From: Psychrobacter glacincola
Lineage (GTDB): Bacteria; Pseudomonadota; Gammaproteobacteria; Pseudomonadales; Moraxellaceae
Reading direction: 5' to 3'
Length of the DNA: 64,000 nt
Assembly (NCBI RefSeq): GCF_904846075.1
Contig: NZ_CAJGZH010000002.1
Span: forward strand, 868,001 to 932,000
Part shown: one piece after another, positions 27,285 to 36,297 of the stretch
How the letters are laid out: each line of letters begins with the position of its first letter
Position numbering within the stretch: the first letter of the stretch is position 1
Notes under the pieces: model-generated
What the model was told of the DNA's origin: nothing
Seen by the model: the letters and a program-made list of their open reading frames with translations, nothing else
Databases searched by the model: none
Program-made: the position numbers and the translations under genes

Positions 27285-28529
27285 ATGACAGCACAAACCA
27301 CGTTAGTGTTAGGGGCAAATACGGTCATCGCGACATCGAATTGTTCGGTCGCCTTTGCAACGACAGATCAGTCAAAGTTTGGCGAGCAGCTTGGGCTACT
27401 ATGGCTGCCTTTGGATGAGCATCGAAAAGCCGCTTGTAGTCCTGCTTATCTTCATGAACAGAAGGAATGGGCGCAGCTCAATAGCAAAGATGATCCAAAT
27501 GCATGGCAATTGGATTTGCCTGCATTGTTTGATAAACAAGGTGCAAGCTTTTTACAACTGATTGCTTATGTTTATCATGAGCCAAGCCTAAACTTACCTG
27601 CCGTTGAATTGAGCAAGGTAAGCTTAACACTCAATGAGGGCGATATTCGTTATGAATTTACCGCAAGTGAACGCCATGTTAAAGCGGCGATCATATTAGA
27701 GATATACCGACGCAATGGACAATTTAAATGCCGTGCCCTTGGTGAAAGCTCCACGCAAGGACTGGCAAGTCTTGAGCATCATGTACAAGTTAGCCTTGAT
27801 GTGCGTCCGCCAGATACGCATGCCCTTATCCAAGATGCCCAGCGTGCACAGCAGCAAGGTTATCCTAACAGTGACGCACGTCCGCCCAGACAAGTTCAAT
27901 CTGGTGAAACTTGGACAGGGACAGCGTTTGCTATCGATCCCTATCATTTACTGACTTGCTATCATGTCATTGAATCGGCGGCGATGATTGGTGTGCGTCA
28001 GCAAGGGCAGCCTGATCGTGAAGCGCAAGTGGTGCTCAGCGATATTGGTAGTGATTCAGCCATTATTAGAGTAAGTGAGCCACTGCCAAGTTATTTACCC
28101 TTAGCACAGCGTTGTACTGATAATTTAGGTGAAACCATCACCACCTTGGGATTTCCGTTATCAGGATTGAGTAGCCAATTACAAGTAACGCAAGGCTGCA
28201 TCTCAGGACTGACAGGGTTTGGCGATGATATTCGCTATCTGCAATTTACTGCGCCTATTCAGCCAGGCTCTAGTGGCAGCCCTTTATTACTGCCGACTGG
28301 CGAAGTTATCGGCATGGTAACGTCCAGCCTCGTCCATGAGCATGCACAAAATATGAACTATGCGGTGAAATTTCAGTTATTATCCGCCCTACTCGCGAGC
28401 GCCGGAATCAGTTTAGATAATTCATCTGGCTCATATGGCATGTCACGCACGACAGCTGCGCCGCTGACTACGCCGCAATTAAGCAAACAAAGCCGCGGTG
28501 CTTTGTGGTTGGTAGGTTGTCAGGGTTAA
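27285..28529 (+). CDS. TerD-like domain fused to trypsin-like serine protease
   Basis: A 414-aa fusion. Residues 1-170 have a TerD-like pattern (an opening strand TTLVLGANTVIA, a central VSLTLNEGD strand and the end IYRRNGQFKCRALGESS), but the acidic calcium loops are lost. After a Gln/Pro-rich linker, residues 205-390 form a trypsin/DegP-type domain: GTAFAIDPYHLLTCYHV with H227, DIGSDSAII with D257, and PGSSGSPL with S330, so the catalytic triad is complete. No signal peptide or membrane helix is present, so it should act in the cytosol. It follows the ATP-grasp gene by 87 bases. The protease may be controlled by binding other Ter proteins; that is inference. Confidence 0.87.
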   Translation: MTAQTTLVLGANTVIATSNCSVAFATTDQSKFGEQLGLLWLPLDEHRKAACSPAYLHEQKEWAQLNSKDDPNAWQLDLPALFDKQGASFLQLIAYVYHEPSLNLPAVELSKVSLTLNEGDIRYEFTASERHVKAAIILEIYRRNGQFKCRALGESSTQGLASLEHHVQVSLDVRPPDTHALIQDAQRAQQQGYPNSDARPPRQVQSGETWTGTAFAIDPYHLLTCYHVIESAAMIGVRQQGQPDREAQVVLSDIGSDSAIIRVSEPLPSYLPLAQRCTDNLGETITTLGFPLSGLSSQLQVTQGCISGLTGFGDDIRYLQFTAPIQPGSSGSPLLLPTGEVIGMVTSSLVHEHAQNMNYAVKFQLLSALLASAGISLDNSSGSYGMSRTTAAPLTTPQLSKQSRGALWLVGCQG

Positions 28530-28537
28530 TGATTCAC

Positions 28538-28660
28538 TATAGTGTCGACAAACCTTAAATAAATACATCTAAACACTTGATTTATTTAGTAGTTGATTAT
28601 TTCGATACGCGCTATCATAATAACCCGGCTTAGAAATAACAAGTGTTGAGCTACACTATA
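28538..28660. repeat. Inverted-repeat element, possible MITE, before the TerB-DnaJ gene
   Basis: TATAGTGT at 28538-28545 and ACACTATA at 28653-28660 bound a segment of about 123 bases, and an inner pair AACACTTG/CAAGTGTT (near 28571 and 28640) extends the symmetry. It carries no open frame. No second copy was seen in this window. Confidence 0.45.
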
Positions 28661-28928
28661 TTTTTAAGATTTTAACCTTGATAAAATCTAACCTAAATAA
28701 TTAGAAAGTTATAGTTACCCAACTTTTAAAAGCATACACTGCTACTCAAATGAGTTTTTAGCAATTTCTATCTGCGTAGGTCCAGCAAGCACAGAGTATC
28801 AATTCTAGTAGCATGTGATAATACTTGCACCTTTTTTTATTTCAAACTATATATACAAAGCAAAAATTTTAGTACAAATGTAATAAAAAATTCCAATAAA
28901 AATTAATAACTAAAGTAAGAAAATAGAT
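28661..28928. other. AT-rich intergenic region before the TerB-DnaJ gene
   Basis: About 270 bases, clearly richer in A and T than flanking genes. Weak promoter-like runs are present, but no element could be assigned. Its composition matches the next gene, as if both came in together. Confidence 0.4.
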
Positions 28929-30002
28929 ATGATTTATATAATAATTTTAGTTGCTGTTTTTTTCATAATAGGTGCTTTGTCAAATGACGATGAAAGTGTT
29001 TCAGATAATACTGCCACTAGAAACTATTCCTACACTACGAAGCTAGAGGGCAAGTATCTACATTTAAGTATGGATACTATTCCTTATGGAACAGAAGTTG
29101 TTATTCTTGAACTTGCTTATCAGGGTCAAAATGTAAAAAGTTATTATGATATTTTTAATGATGAAGAAGGCAACTTTATAACTGGTGCTCGCAATAACGA
29201 TAATAATGATCTTTACTCAATAAGTGTACCTATCAATGCTTTAATTTTGCCTAGAAATAAAGACATCACCTTAGATTTTAATATTACGCTTTTAAAGGAT
29301 GGCGTTATTCTCGATAAACTCAAATCTCAAGAGGAAATTCGTATAAGCTCTAGCTCTTTTTTACTTATGGAATGGTTCATTCCTACAATAAAAATTTTGG
29401 CTTACTACTCCATAAAAAAAGGTGACTCCAATGATTCAAAATCTTGGTCCAAAGACAACATTAAAGTTATCAAAAATGTTTTTTCAAATCACATAGAAAG
29501 CAATCCAGAAGAACGAGATTTTTTAAAAAATCAAATGAAAATCTTATCAGGTACTTCAATAGATTTGAGAGAATGTGTTAAGGATTTCAATAATAGAGCA
29601 AATACTACTAATGACAAGAATACTGTTTTCTATGCATCCGCTCGGATAATAATCAATAACCTAGAGTCAGGAAAATGGTTGCATATAGAAAAAGGTCTAG
29701 CAGAGATTAAAAATCTGAGCAAATTAATGGGCATTAGCAATGAAATATTAGAGGATGTTTACTCTGGTTTTGAAACCCTTAAAAACCAAGACAAACCTAC
29801 AGAAGCTTCTGATAATCTAAAAGCATTAAAGATTCTTGGTTTGTTAGAAGGAGCTACTATCGAAGAAATGCGTAGAGCTTATAGGTTAAAGATCAAAGAC
29901 TTTCATCCTGACAAATACACTCACTTACCTGAATCTGTGAAACTGGTACTTCAAGAAAAAGCTCAAGAACTAAACCTTGCAAAAGAAACACTACGATTTT
30001 AG
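28929..30002 (+). CDS. Membrane-anchored TerB-like and DnaJ-domain protein
   Basis: A 357-aa protein. Residues 1-18 form one membrane helix (MIYIIILVAVFFIIGAL). A beta-rich region (about 30-145) follows. A helical TerB/DjlA-like domain (about 150-285) contains the IKILAYYSIKKGDS segment and acidic helices. A C-terminal J domain (about 296-357) has FHPDKY with the HPD at residues 326-328. The J domain should recruit and activate an Hsp70 such as DnaK. Codon use and base composition are much more AT-rich than in neighbouring genes, and an inverted-repeat element lies upstream, pointing to recent acquisition or replacement. It ends 25 bases before the PRTase gene. Confidence 0.8.
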   Translation: MIYIIILVAVFFIIGALSNDDESVSDNTATRNYSYTTKLEGKYLHLSMDTIPYGTEVVILELAYQGQNVKSYYDIFNDEEGNFITGARNNDNNDLYSISVPINALILPRNKDITLDFNITLLKDGVILDKLKSQEEIRISSSSFLLMEWFIPTIKILAYYSIKKGDSNDSKSWSKDNIKVIKNVFSNHIESNPEERDFLKNQMKILSGTSIDLRECVKDFNNRANTTNDKNTVFYASARIIINNLESGKWLHIEKGLAEIKNLSKLMGISNEILEDVYSGFETLKNQDKPTEASDNLKALKILGLLEGATIEEMRRAYRLKIKDFHPDKYTHLPESVKLVLQEKAQELNLAKETLRF

Positions 30003-30027
30003 CACTCAATAACGTTGAAACCTTTAT

Positions 30028-31356
30028 ATGACTACAAACAGTATTTCCATGAACAAAAGCTATGTCTGCACCATTACCCTACCACGCGGCAATCTTGATT
30101 TAACCTATCAAACCAATTCAGCCACTACGAGAAATGGGGCAGAACCAAGTAACGATTATCAATTAGAAGACTTACTTGGCTTTGCACAACGCATTAACCC
30201 AAAACGTGCCTTTTTGTTTGTCTCAAAAGTATTAGGTCGTCATATTCCAGTGGCTCCTAGTACCATGCGTCATGCTTTTACTGACTTGGCGAATTTGGTT
30301 CCTAGCGATTTGCCTGAGCCGATTTTAGTCATCGGTATGGCAGAGACGGCGGTTGGCTTATCGGCCGGTGTGCACCAAGCGCTGCAAACGCGTTATCCCA
30401 ATGCCTTACTATTGAACTCTACGCGTCATGCGCAACATGATGACAATAAGGACAGTAGCAGCGACTCTTTATTAACCACTTTCAGCGAAGACCACAGTCA
30501 TGCCAGCCAGCATCTCATTTATCAAAGTGCAGATACAGTGACCCAAGCGCAATTACTAGCGAGCAAGACCTTGATTATGGTGGATGATGAAGCATCGACG
30601 GGCAATACTTGCGTCAATGTCGTCACTGCCCTTCGTAACGCAGGACTTGACCAACTAGAGCAAGTACATCTTACCACTTTGGTTGATTGGTCTTTAAACC
30701 AGAAGCAGAAGGCAGCCGATGCCAATGAAGCTGTATATGACCAAATCGCAAAACGCCTGCCCAATATCCACTTTCAACGCCATCATCTACTGTCTGGTGC
30801 ATGGACTTGGACGGATGCGCCCAATCCCGAACCGATAACGATGCCATCGGTTGATACAACTGAAGCAGGCAGTCAGTCTCTAGGTAATACTGGTAATTGG
30901 GGACGTTTCCCAACCCTAGATAGCACCGATGGGTTTGATCATTATCTTTTGAGGTTTCAAACTGCCTTTAACGTTTTTAACAAGCAAACTCAACCTGAGA
31001 AAGAGCCGTTTGATAAAGAACAGTTGCCACAGCGTATCTTAGTATTGGGCAGTAATGAGTTTGTTTGGTTACCGTTTTTATTGGCGGAATGGCTTGCGCA
31101 AAATACGCATGTAGAGAATAGTAAGCATACGGTTAATTTTAGTGCGTTAACCCGCTCACCGATTGCGCTTGGTGGCGCAATTACCTCGATGTTAAGTTTT
31201 AATGATAATTATGGGCTTGGTATGACCAACTTTGCGTATAACGTTACACCTAGCGATTGGGATTTGATTGTCTTGTGTGTAGAAACGTCCGCTGATAGCG
31301 TTGATACTATGTGGAAAGGTTTGGAGAATGTATTGGTGGTGAGTCCGACGCTGTAA
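30028..31356 (+). CDS. Phosphoribosyltransferase-TRSP domain protein
   Basis: A 442-aa protein of the Ter biosynthetic module. The N-terminal half is a phosphoribosyltransferase fold with the PRPP-binding loop VDDEASTGNT at residues 185-194 and an EPILVIGMAETAVGLS segment. The C-terminal half is a TRSP domain, named for the motif seen here at residues 375-378 (ALTRSPIALGG). Such proteins are predicted to join a base or base-like group to ribose phosphate. They usually sit next to HAD, StiP and CitE-like genes, as here. The start at 30028 follows AACCTTTAT; only a weak ribosome-binding site is visible. Confidence 0.9.
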   Translation: MTTNSISMNKSYVCTITLPRGNLDLTYQTNSATTRNGAEPSNDYQLEDLLGFAQRINPKRAFLFVSKVLGRHIPVAPSTMRHAFTDLANLVPSDLPEPILVIGMAETAVGLSAGVHQALQTRYPNALLLNSTRHAQHDDNKDSSSDSLLTTFSEDHSHASQHLIYQSADTVTQAQLLASKTLIMVDDEASTGNTCVNVVTALRNAGLDQLEQVHLTTLVDWSLNQKQKAADANEAVYDQIAKRLPNIHFQRHHLLSGAWTWTDAPNPEPITMPSVDTTEAGSQSLGNTGNWGRFPTLDSTDGFDHYLLRFQTAFNVFNKQTQPEKEPFDKEQLPQRILVLGSNEFVWLPFLLAEWLAQNTHVENSKHTVNFSALTRSPIALGGAITSMLSFNDNYGLGMTNFAYNVTPSDWDLIVLCVETSADSVDTMWKGLENVLVVSPTL

Positions 31357-31438
31357 ATTATTTTATAAGAACTGTGCTCTTACCACTATCCTCTAAATCC
31401 AGCTCTGCTTTTCACATTCAACTTTTATGGACACCTTT

Positions 31439-32266
31439 ATGACCAGCCCATTTTTTCAAGCCAATCCTCATATCGTTAAGCCTTACGCACTGATGGATTT
31501 GGACGATACGCTCTTTCAAACTCAGCGTAAAATTGATGCGTGGAAATTACCCACTACTGAAGCTGAAAACTTGATTTGCGCAACCGTTAACAAACAAGGC
31601 GAGCCATTAAGTTTTATGAATCAGCGCCAAGCCACATTGTTTAATTGGCTACTTGCTAGCACTGATCTAATCGTAGTGACGGCACGCGACCGCAGTGAAA
31701 TCCAGCGTGTTAAACTGCCTTTTGATAGCTGGCAAATTTTGACTCATGGCGCGATTATTCTTGACAAAGAAGGTATGTTACAAGCCCAGTGGCAACAGTA
31801 TATGTATAATAAGCTTGCGCCATTGCAGGAAAAATTACAGCAGCTGAGCCAGCTATTCGCGAATCACAGCAAAAATGACAGTAGCCAGCTGGTCTTTACA
31901 CCGCATATCGATAGCTTTAGTAAGGGCGCTGATAATAGAGAATTAACCATTTATCTGGCTATCAAACATGCGCAAAAAGACCATCAAGCATTAGTAGATC
32001 TCGCTGCAAAACTGCCAACGTTAATACGAGACTTTGAGCAGGATTTTTATGTGCACGTGAATGCGAATAATCTAGCGATATTGCCGCACGCAGTTCATAA
32101 GCGCCATGCGGTACAATTTCTGCTAGACCATCATTTAGACAGTCAACGACCAAGCTTTGGCTTTGGTGACAGTCTGGCTGATTTACCATTTTTACAGCTG
32201 CTTGACTGGTATGGTATGCCCAATCATGGTCAGTTACATGAACGACTTAGCGCTCAATCATTCTAA
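31439..32266 (+). CDS. HAD-superfamily hydrolase of the Ter module
   Basis: A HAD-type phosphatase (275 aa) that probably removes phosphate from the intermediate made by the neighbouring enzymes. Motif I is MDLDDTLFQT, motif II VVTARDR, and motif IV GFGDSLADLPF; the cap region lies between them. I chose the ATG at 31439, because GGACACCTTT before it copies the GGAACCTTT spacing in front of other genes of this genome; the ATG at 31427 would add four residues. It lies 82 bases after the PRTase-TRSP gene and 63 bases before StiP. Confidence 0.88.
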   Translation: MTSPFFQANPHIVKPYALMDLDDTLFQTQRKIDAWKLPTTEAENLICATVNKQGEPLSFMNQRQATLFNWLLASTDLIVVTARDRSEIQRVKLPFDSWQILTHGAIILDKEGMLQAQWQQYMYNKLAPLQEKLQQLSQLFANHSKNDSSQLVFTPHIDSFSKGADNRELTIYLAIKHAQKDHQALVDLAAKLPTLIRDFEQDFYVHVNANNLAILPHAVHKRHAVQFLLDHHLDSQRPSFGFGDSLADLPFLQLLDWYGMPNHGQLHERLSAQSF

Positions 32267-32329
32267 ACCCTTAATCTCTCCTAAATAAAAACAATAATCG
32301 CCGCCGTTTATAGAAGTAGAAATTATTTT

Positions 32330-33526
32330 ATGACCCATCATATAACGAACCCTAATGTTCAAAAATTAGAAGCATATGGCTCAGGCAGCTATCTTGCCAG
32401 TGATGTGACCGTACTGCTCGATATAGTCGCTAAAAACGCGGTCGCCGATGTGCCAGTCAGTCAAAAAGAAGCACTTATTCAAAGTGGGCAACGTCATTAT
32501 TCTGATATGTTGACCTTGGAGCAAGCGCCTACTGCTATGCATGAGCACCTATACACGCAAGCATTAGAGCAAGGAGCTGAGAGGACTTCCACTGATATTG
32601 CTAATTTGGCTTATACGCTACATCATATTTTTCAAAAATCTCGAAATGAACATACCGTTAGTAATGAGCGCCCGCTAGTCTTAGTCAGTTTGGTGCGCGC
32701 AGGTTTGCCAGTTGGCGTTTTGTTGCAGCGTGCGTTAGCAGACGTTAATAGCAGCTCTGCTTTGCCGAGCATGCATTATGGTATCAGCATCATTCGCGAC
32801 CGCGGACTTGATCCAGTTGCGTTACAGATGATATTGAATGCTCATCCAGACAGTCCTATCGTATTTGTTGACGGCTGGACAGGCAAAGGCGCGATTTATC
32901 AAGAGCTTGCTCATAGTTTAGAAAAATTTAGCGATCCTAGTCATGCAAACTTTCCCAATATCTTTCATCAAGGGGCAGATGTTATTCCCTTATTAACGCT
33001 GGCTGATCCAGCTGGCGTTGCTTGGCTTGCAGCTAGTATCGATGACTGGCTAATTCCTTCAGGGCTATTAAATAGTACGGTGTCGGGGCTTATATCACGT
33101 AGCTTATATACCGAGCCAGCATTGGGGCTACACCGCAGCGTGTTTTATGATAACTTAATTGAGGTCGACCATAGCTTAGCTTTCATCGCTCATATCGATG
33201 CAGCGCGCCGTGCATTAGCCCCATCTTTGCAATGTTTGCCGACGTTTCAGCAGCCGCGCTATCAGACAGCTGCTTTAATCGACAAGCTGGCAGCAGACTA
33301 CGATATCGCCAATCGTAACCGCATTAAGCCAACGATTGCAGAGGCAACACGGGCGATATTGCGCCGTGACCCTGAACGCATACTATTAGCCAGCGCTGAT
33401 CATCCTGATACCATACTGCTAAGACATTTATGTGCCCAGCGAAATATCATTGTTAGTGTATTAGGTGATAAAATACATCCCTATCAAGCCATCACGCTTA
33501 TCAAGCAACGTAGCGAAGACCATTAA
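32330..33526 (+). CDS. Cysteine protease StiP-type domain with PELOTA RNA-binding domain
   Basis: A 398-aa protein of the Ter biosynthetic module. The N-terminal portion (about 1-300) belongs to the family called StiP (earlier described as a phosphoribosyltransferase-like domain), with YGSGSYLASDV at the start, VLVSLVRAGLPVGVLLQRAL, and the FVDGWTGKGAIYQEL loop, which looks like a PRPP-binding loop. The C-terminal 70 residues form a PELOTA-like domain (RDPERILLASADHPDT to KIHPYQAITLI), which is predicted to bind RNA. Whether it is a protease or a PRTase-type enzyme is unsettled. It follows the HAD gene on the same strand and is followed by the CitE-like gene. Confidence 0.87.
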   Translation: MTHHITNPNVQKLEAYGSGSYLASDVTVLLDIVAKNAVADVPVSQKEALIQSGQRHYSDMLTLEQAPTAMHEHLYTQALEQGAERTSTDIANLAYTLHHIFQKSRNEHTVSNERPLVLVSLVRAGLPVGVLLQRALADVNSSSALPSMHYGISIIRDRGLDPVALQMILNAHPDSPIVFVDGWTGKGAIYQELAHSLEKFSDPSHANFPNIFHQGADVIPLLTLADPAGVAWLAASIDDWLIPSGLLNSTVSGLISRSLYTEPALGLHRSVFYDNLIEVDHSLAFIAHIDAARRALAPSLQCLPTFQQPRYQTAALIDKLAADYDIANRNRIKPTIAEATRAILRRDPERILLASADHPDTILLRHLCAQRNIIVSVLGDKIHPYQAITLIKQRSEDH

Positions 33527-33727
33527 TCATTGCTACACTCGCGGTTTTTATAAACCAGACCCGTCTCAAACTCAAAGCAGCGAAAGAAAAAGGTAAAACT
33601 ACTCCTTCTTGTCGGCTAAACGAATTTGACATTACCAAACGTATTTTTGGGTTTGCGGTCATTGCTGCTAAGCCATACCACTTGATGATACTTCTTAGAT
33701 TTTATACCCATTCACTTATCACTATTG
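33527..33727. other. Short gap between StiP and CitE-like gene
   Basis: About 200 bases, longer than the other gaps in the module. No terminator is visible and no gene recognised, so read-through is likely. Confidence 0.35.
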
Positions 33728-34804
33728 ATGATGCCAATTATGTCAGATATGCAAAACAACGAGTCTACTCTTTATCAAAACACCCAGTCTTACGCTCACC
33801 TTATTACTGAGCGTCATGCGATGCTCAAACCACATGCGCATCACCCGTATCAGTTGGGGGCTAGCCTATACATGCCAGCAACTCGCCAAGATATTTGGCA
33901 AGTCATTAAGCGTGATAAATTACCAACGATTAATAGCATTATCATCTGTTTAGAAGATGCGGTTAGCCATAATGATGTTGAGCTGGCACTTGAGCGCTTG
34001 CAAACGTTGCTGCATACATGGGCGACGCATGTCGATAGCATCAATGACCCATCAAAACATGCCGACATTCAGATTGAGCAACCAACACGCCCGCTGGTAT
34101 TTATACGCCCGCGTCATCCAGCGATGTTAGAGCAGCTATCAGGTTTTGCCCATATCGATTTGATTGATGGCTTTGTCATGCCAAAAGTCGATATGTATAG
34201 TCTGTCTAATTGGCGTATGGCCTGTCAAAATCTGAGCACTGAGCAACTATTGATGCCGACGCTTGAAACCGCAGCGCTATTTAATCCGCATCATAATCAG
34301 GAATTGGCCATTGGTTTTAAAGAAGCTTTTAGCCAGCCTGTATTTGCCTTGCGTATCGGTGGCAATGATTTGTTTGCAGCATTGCGTTTGCGCCGTCCCA
34401 AAAACAGCATTGTTTATGATACTCCTATCGGCACCCTTGCCTATCAGCTGCTCGGCTGCTTTGTGCCGCATGGCTTTTATTTAACAGCGCCTGTCTTTGA
34501 ATATTTGGATCAGCCAACGCTATTTATGCAAGAGCTAACCCGCGATGTTAGCTTAGGATTGGTCGGCAAAACGGTCATTCATCCAAGCCAAATTGCGCTG
34601 GTGCAACAAGCCTATTGCGTACCATTGAGCATTTTAGATGAAGCGCAAGCAATCTTGCATAGCGAGGCGAAAGCGGTGTTTAAATATAATAATACCATGC
34701 TAGAGCCTGCTACCCATCGCGCTTGGGCAACAGAAATCGTCAATCGTGCCGAGGCATGTGGCACTCTTGATGACGGTAATAATGACTATACGGCACGGTT
34801 ATAA
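33728..34804 (+). CDS. CitE-like HpcH/HpaI aldolase/lyase (TIM-barrel C-C bond lyase of the Ter module)
   Basis: A TIM-barrel C-C bond lyase (358 aa) related to CitE/HpcH. NSIIICLEDAVSHNDVE carries the metal-binding acidic pair, VFIRPRHPA holds the substrate-binding arginine, and GFVMPKVDMYS and LMPTLETAALF hold the later barrel strands with the catalytic acid; IGGNDLFAALRLRR binds metal/phosphate. No ribosome-binding site is clear: TTG 33725 and ATGs at 33728, 33731 and 33740 are all possible. It is the last gene of the Ter module, with a terminator 100 bases downstream. Its substrate is presumably the product of the PRTase/StiP enzymes or a sugar-derived acid; this is inferred. Confidence 0.86.
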   Translation: MMPIMSDMQNNESTLYQNTQSYAHLITERHAMLKPHAHHPYQLGASLYMPATRQDIWQVIKRDKLPTINSIIICLEDAVSHNDVELALERLQTLLHTWATHVDSINDPSKHADIQIEQPTRPLVFIRPRHPAMLEQLSGFAHIDLIDGFVMPKVDMYSLSNWRMACQNLSTEQLLMPTLETAALFNPHHNQELAIGFKEAFSQPVFALRIGGNDLFAALRLRRPKNSIVYDTPIGTLAYQLLGCFVPHGFYLTAPVFEYLDQPTLFMQELTRDVSLGLVGKTVIHPSQIALVQQAYCVPLSILDEAQAILHSEAKAVFKYNNTMLEPATHRAWATEIVNRAEACGTLDDGNNDYTARL

Positions 34805-34825
34805 ATAAAAATCTTAAGGTTAATA

Positions 34826-34877
34826 AGGCATGTCCTCAATCTGAACGGAAGCGCCTAAGTTTCAAATCAATATTTTA
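34826..34877. repeat. Fragment of the MITE-like element, end of ter locus
   Basis: GGCATGTCCTCAATCTGAACGGAAGCGCCTAAGT-type sequence matches the reverse complement of the right end of copy 1 (9158-9320), with several changes. Only one end is present, so it is a decayed or partial copy. Confidence 0.55.
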
Positions 34878-34903
34878 AATGCACTCTTTTACATGCGCTC
34901 AAT

Positions 34904-34941
34904 AAAAAAGCCGTTATCACATTCAAGATAACGGCTTTTTT
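34904..34941. terminator. Rho-independent terminator closing the ter locus
   Basis: AAAAAAGCCGTTATC pairs with GATAACGGCTTTTTT around an eight-base loop, with A and T tracts. It can serve both the CitE-like gene and the convergent hydrolase. Confidence 0.92.
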
Positions 34942-35015
34942 AGCACAAAGGTTCCATCACTCTATTACTATTAAAACAATGCCTTATTTAAGGATTTTTT
35001 AAGACCAACTCAAAA

Positions 35016-35828
35016 CTAGACACAGTCCGCTAAAAAGGTGTTAATCACTCGATTTACCTGCTGAGGCTCTTCTACGGTGGCGGTATGACCAGCGCCCTTG
35101 ATCACTGCCAATTTGGACCCTGCTATCGCAAAATGCATACGTTCAGCCTTTGAATAAGGGGTTGCTGTATCCTCATCGCCGACCACGATTAATGTCGGCA
35201 GCATAATACTTCCTAGCTGATCGTAGGTGCCTGACCGCTCAATGACGCCCATCGTTGCCTTAATGACTCCGCCTTTGCGATTGCCTTGTAGCATCGTTAA
35301 CCACTGCTTACGATCAGAGTTACGCAACTTATCTGTCAAAAAAGTATTGCCAAACATAATAGGCATGACCTTGTTACTCACGCGTTTGAGACCCAGCCAA
35401 CGAATGGCTTTGACCAGCTTACGATACTGCGGCACGTTTTTGGGATCTTCAGGATCAGCAGAAGTCTCTAACAGGGTAAGCGAAAGCAATAGCTCAGGGC
35501 GTTTGAGTGCGACACGCTGGGCGACAAACCCACCCATCGACAACCCTAACAAATGGCACTTATGAATATCTAGTGCCTCTAATAATGCCAATGTATCCTC
35601 GGTTAAGGTTTCCATATCATAGCCAGACTTCGTTATTTCAGACTGACCTTGTCCTCGAAAATCAAACGTAATACAGCGATAACCGGCTTTAAAATACTCA
35701 ACTTGCTTGTCAAATAGGTGCGTATTCCACAGCAGACCGTGGGCAAATACCATGACGGGTTTTTGCTTATCGTTTGGCGCGCTGTCTTCATAATAAAGTT
35801 CAACATTATTGACATTAATAATTGGCAT
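35016..35828 (-). CDS. Alpha/beta-fold hydrolase
   Basis: A 270-aa alpha/beta hydrolase, of the kind that includes 3-oxoadipate enol-lactonase-like esterases. The oxyanion region is VFAHGLLWN, the nucleophile elbow GLSMGGF holds the catalytic serine, VGDEDTATPYS holds the acid and KGAGHTATVEEP the histidine. The start is the ATG at 35828, with AAGGAA at a good distance; a GTG at 35834 would add two residues. No signal peptide is seen, so it is cytosolic. The substrate cannot be told. Confidence 0.88.
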   Translation of the reverse strand: MPIINVNNVELYYEDSAPNDKQKPVMVFAHGLLWNTHLFDKQVEYFKAGYRCITFDFRGQGQSEITKSGYDMETLTEDTLALLEALDIHKCHLLGLSMGGFVAQRVALKRPELLLSLTLLETSADPEDPKNVPQYRKLVKAIRWLGLKRVSNKVMPIMFGNTFLTDKLRNSDRKQWLTMLQGNRKGGVIKATMGVIERSGTYDQLGSIMLPTLIVVGDEDTATPYSKAERMHFAIAGSKLAVIKGAGHTATVEEPQQVNRVINTFLADCV

Positions 35829-35884
35829 AACCACTTCCTTGTTGGTTTAAGAAATAAAAAATCAGTCTTTTAAAACCTGCCTTC

Positions 35885-36055
35885 TAGGGCGTTTCTTCAT
35901 TTTGAAAATGGTGAAAATGAGAAAAATTGCCGCCAAACAAGGAAAACAGCACAAATAATATCGTGATATTCATCAGCTATTTGACGCAGTTTGGCAAAAT
36001 TTAGCCATTTTTAGCCCATGTAGAGAATGCTCGATTGAATTGAGGACATACCCTA
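35885..36055. repeat. MITE-like dispersed inverted-repeat element, copy 2
   Basis: A 171-base element whose ends TAGGGCGTTTCTTCA and, in reverse complement, TAGGGTATGTCCTCA form terminal inverted repeats. The inner part (AATAATATCGTGATATTCATC and TTTGGCAAAATTTAGCC) closely matches copy 1 at 9158-9320. It sits in a 470-base gap between divergent genes. Confidence 0.75.
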
Positions 36056-36297
36056 GCATAATTCAACCTTTCTACAGATAGTAGCCTTATTTTTGAATGG
36101 TAGGTTTAATAGCTTTAGCAATATGATAGCAGCAAAAAACACCATACCTGAATCATGTCTTAAGCGCGCACAGATCCTGCTTTTATAATAAGCTCAAACT
36201 GCTATAGTATTTGGCATTGCATTATTTGTCACATTTACTGCCAATAGCTATTGTTACCAAAAATGTTTTACAGAAAACTCAATTAAGGATATCAACC
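36056..36297. other. Upstream region of the enoyl-CoA hydratase gene
   Basis: About 240 bases after the repeat. It must hold the promoter; no clear consensus was found. The open frame starting at 36211 is only a leader extension of the next gene. Confidence 0.35.
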
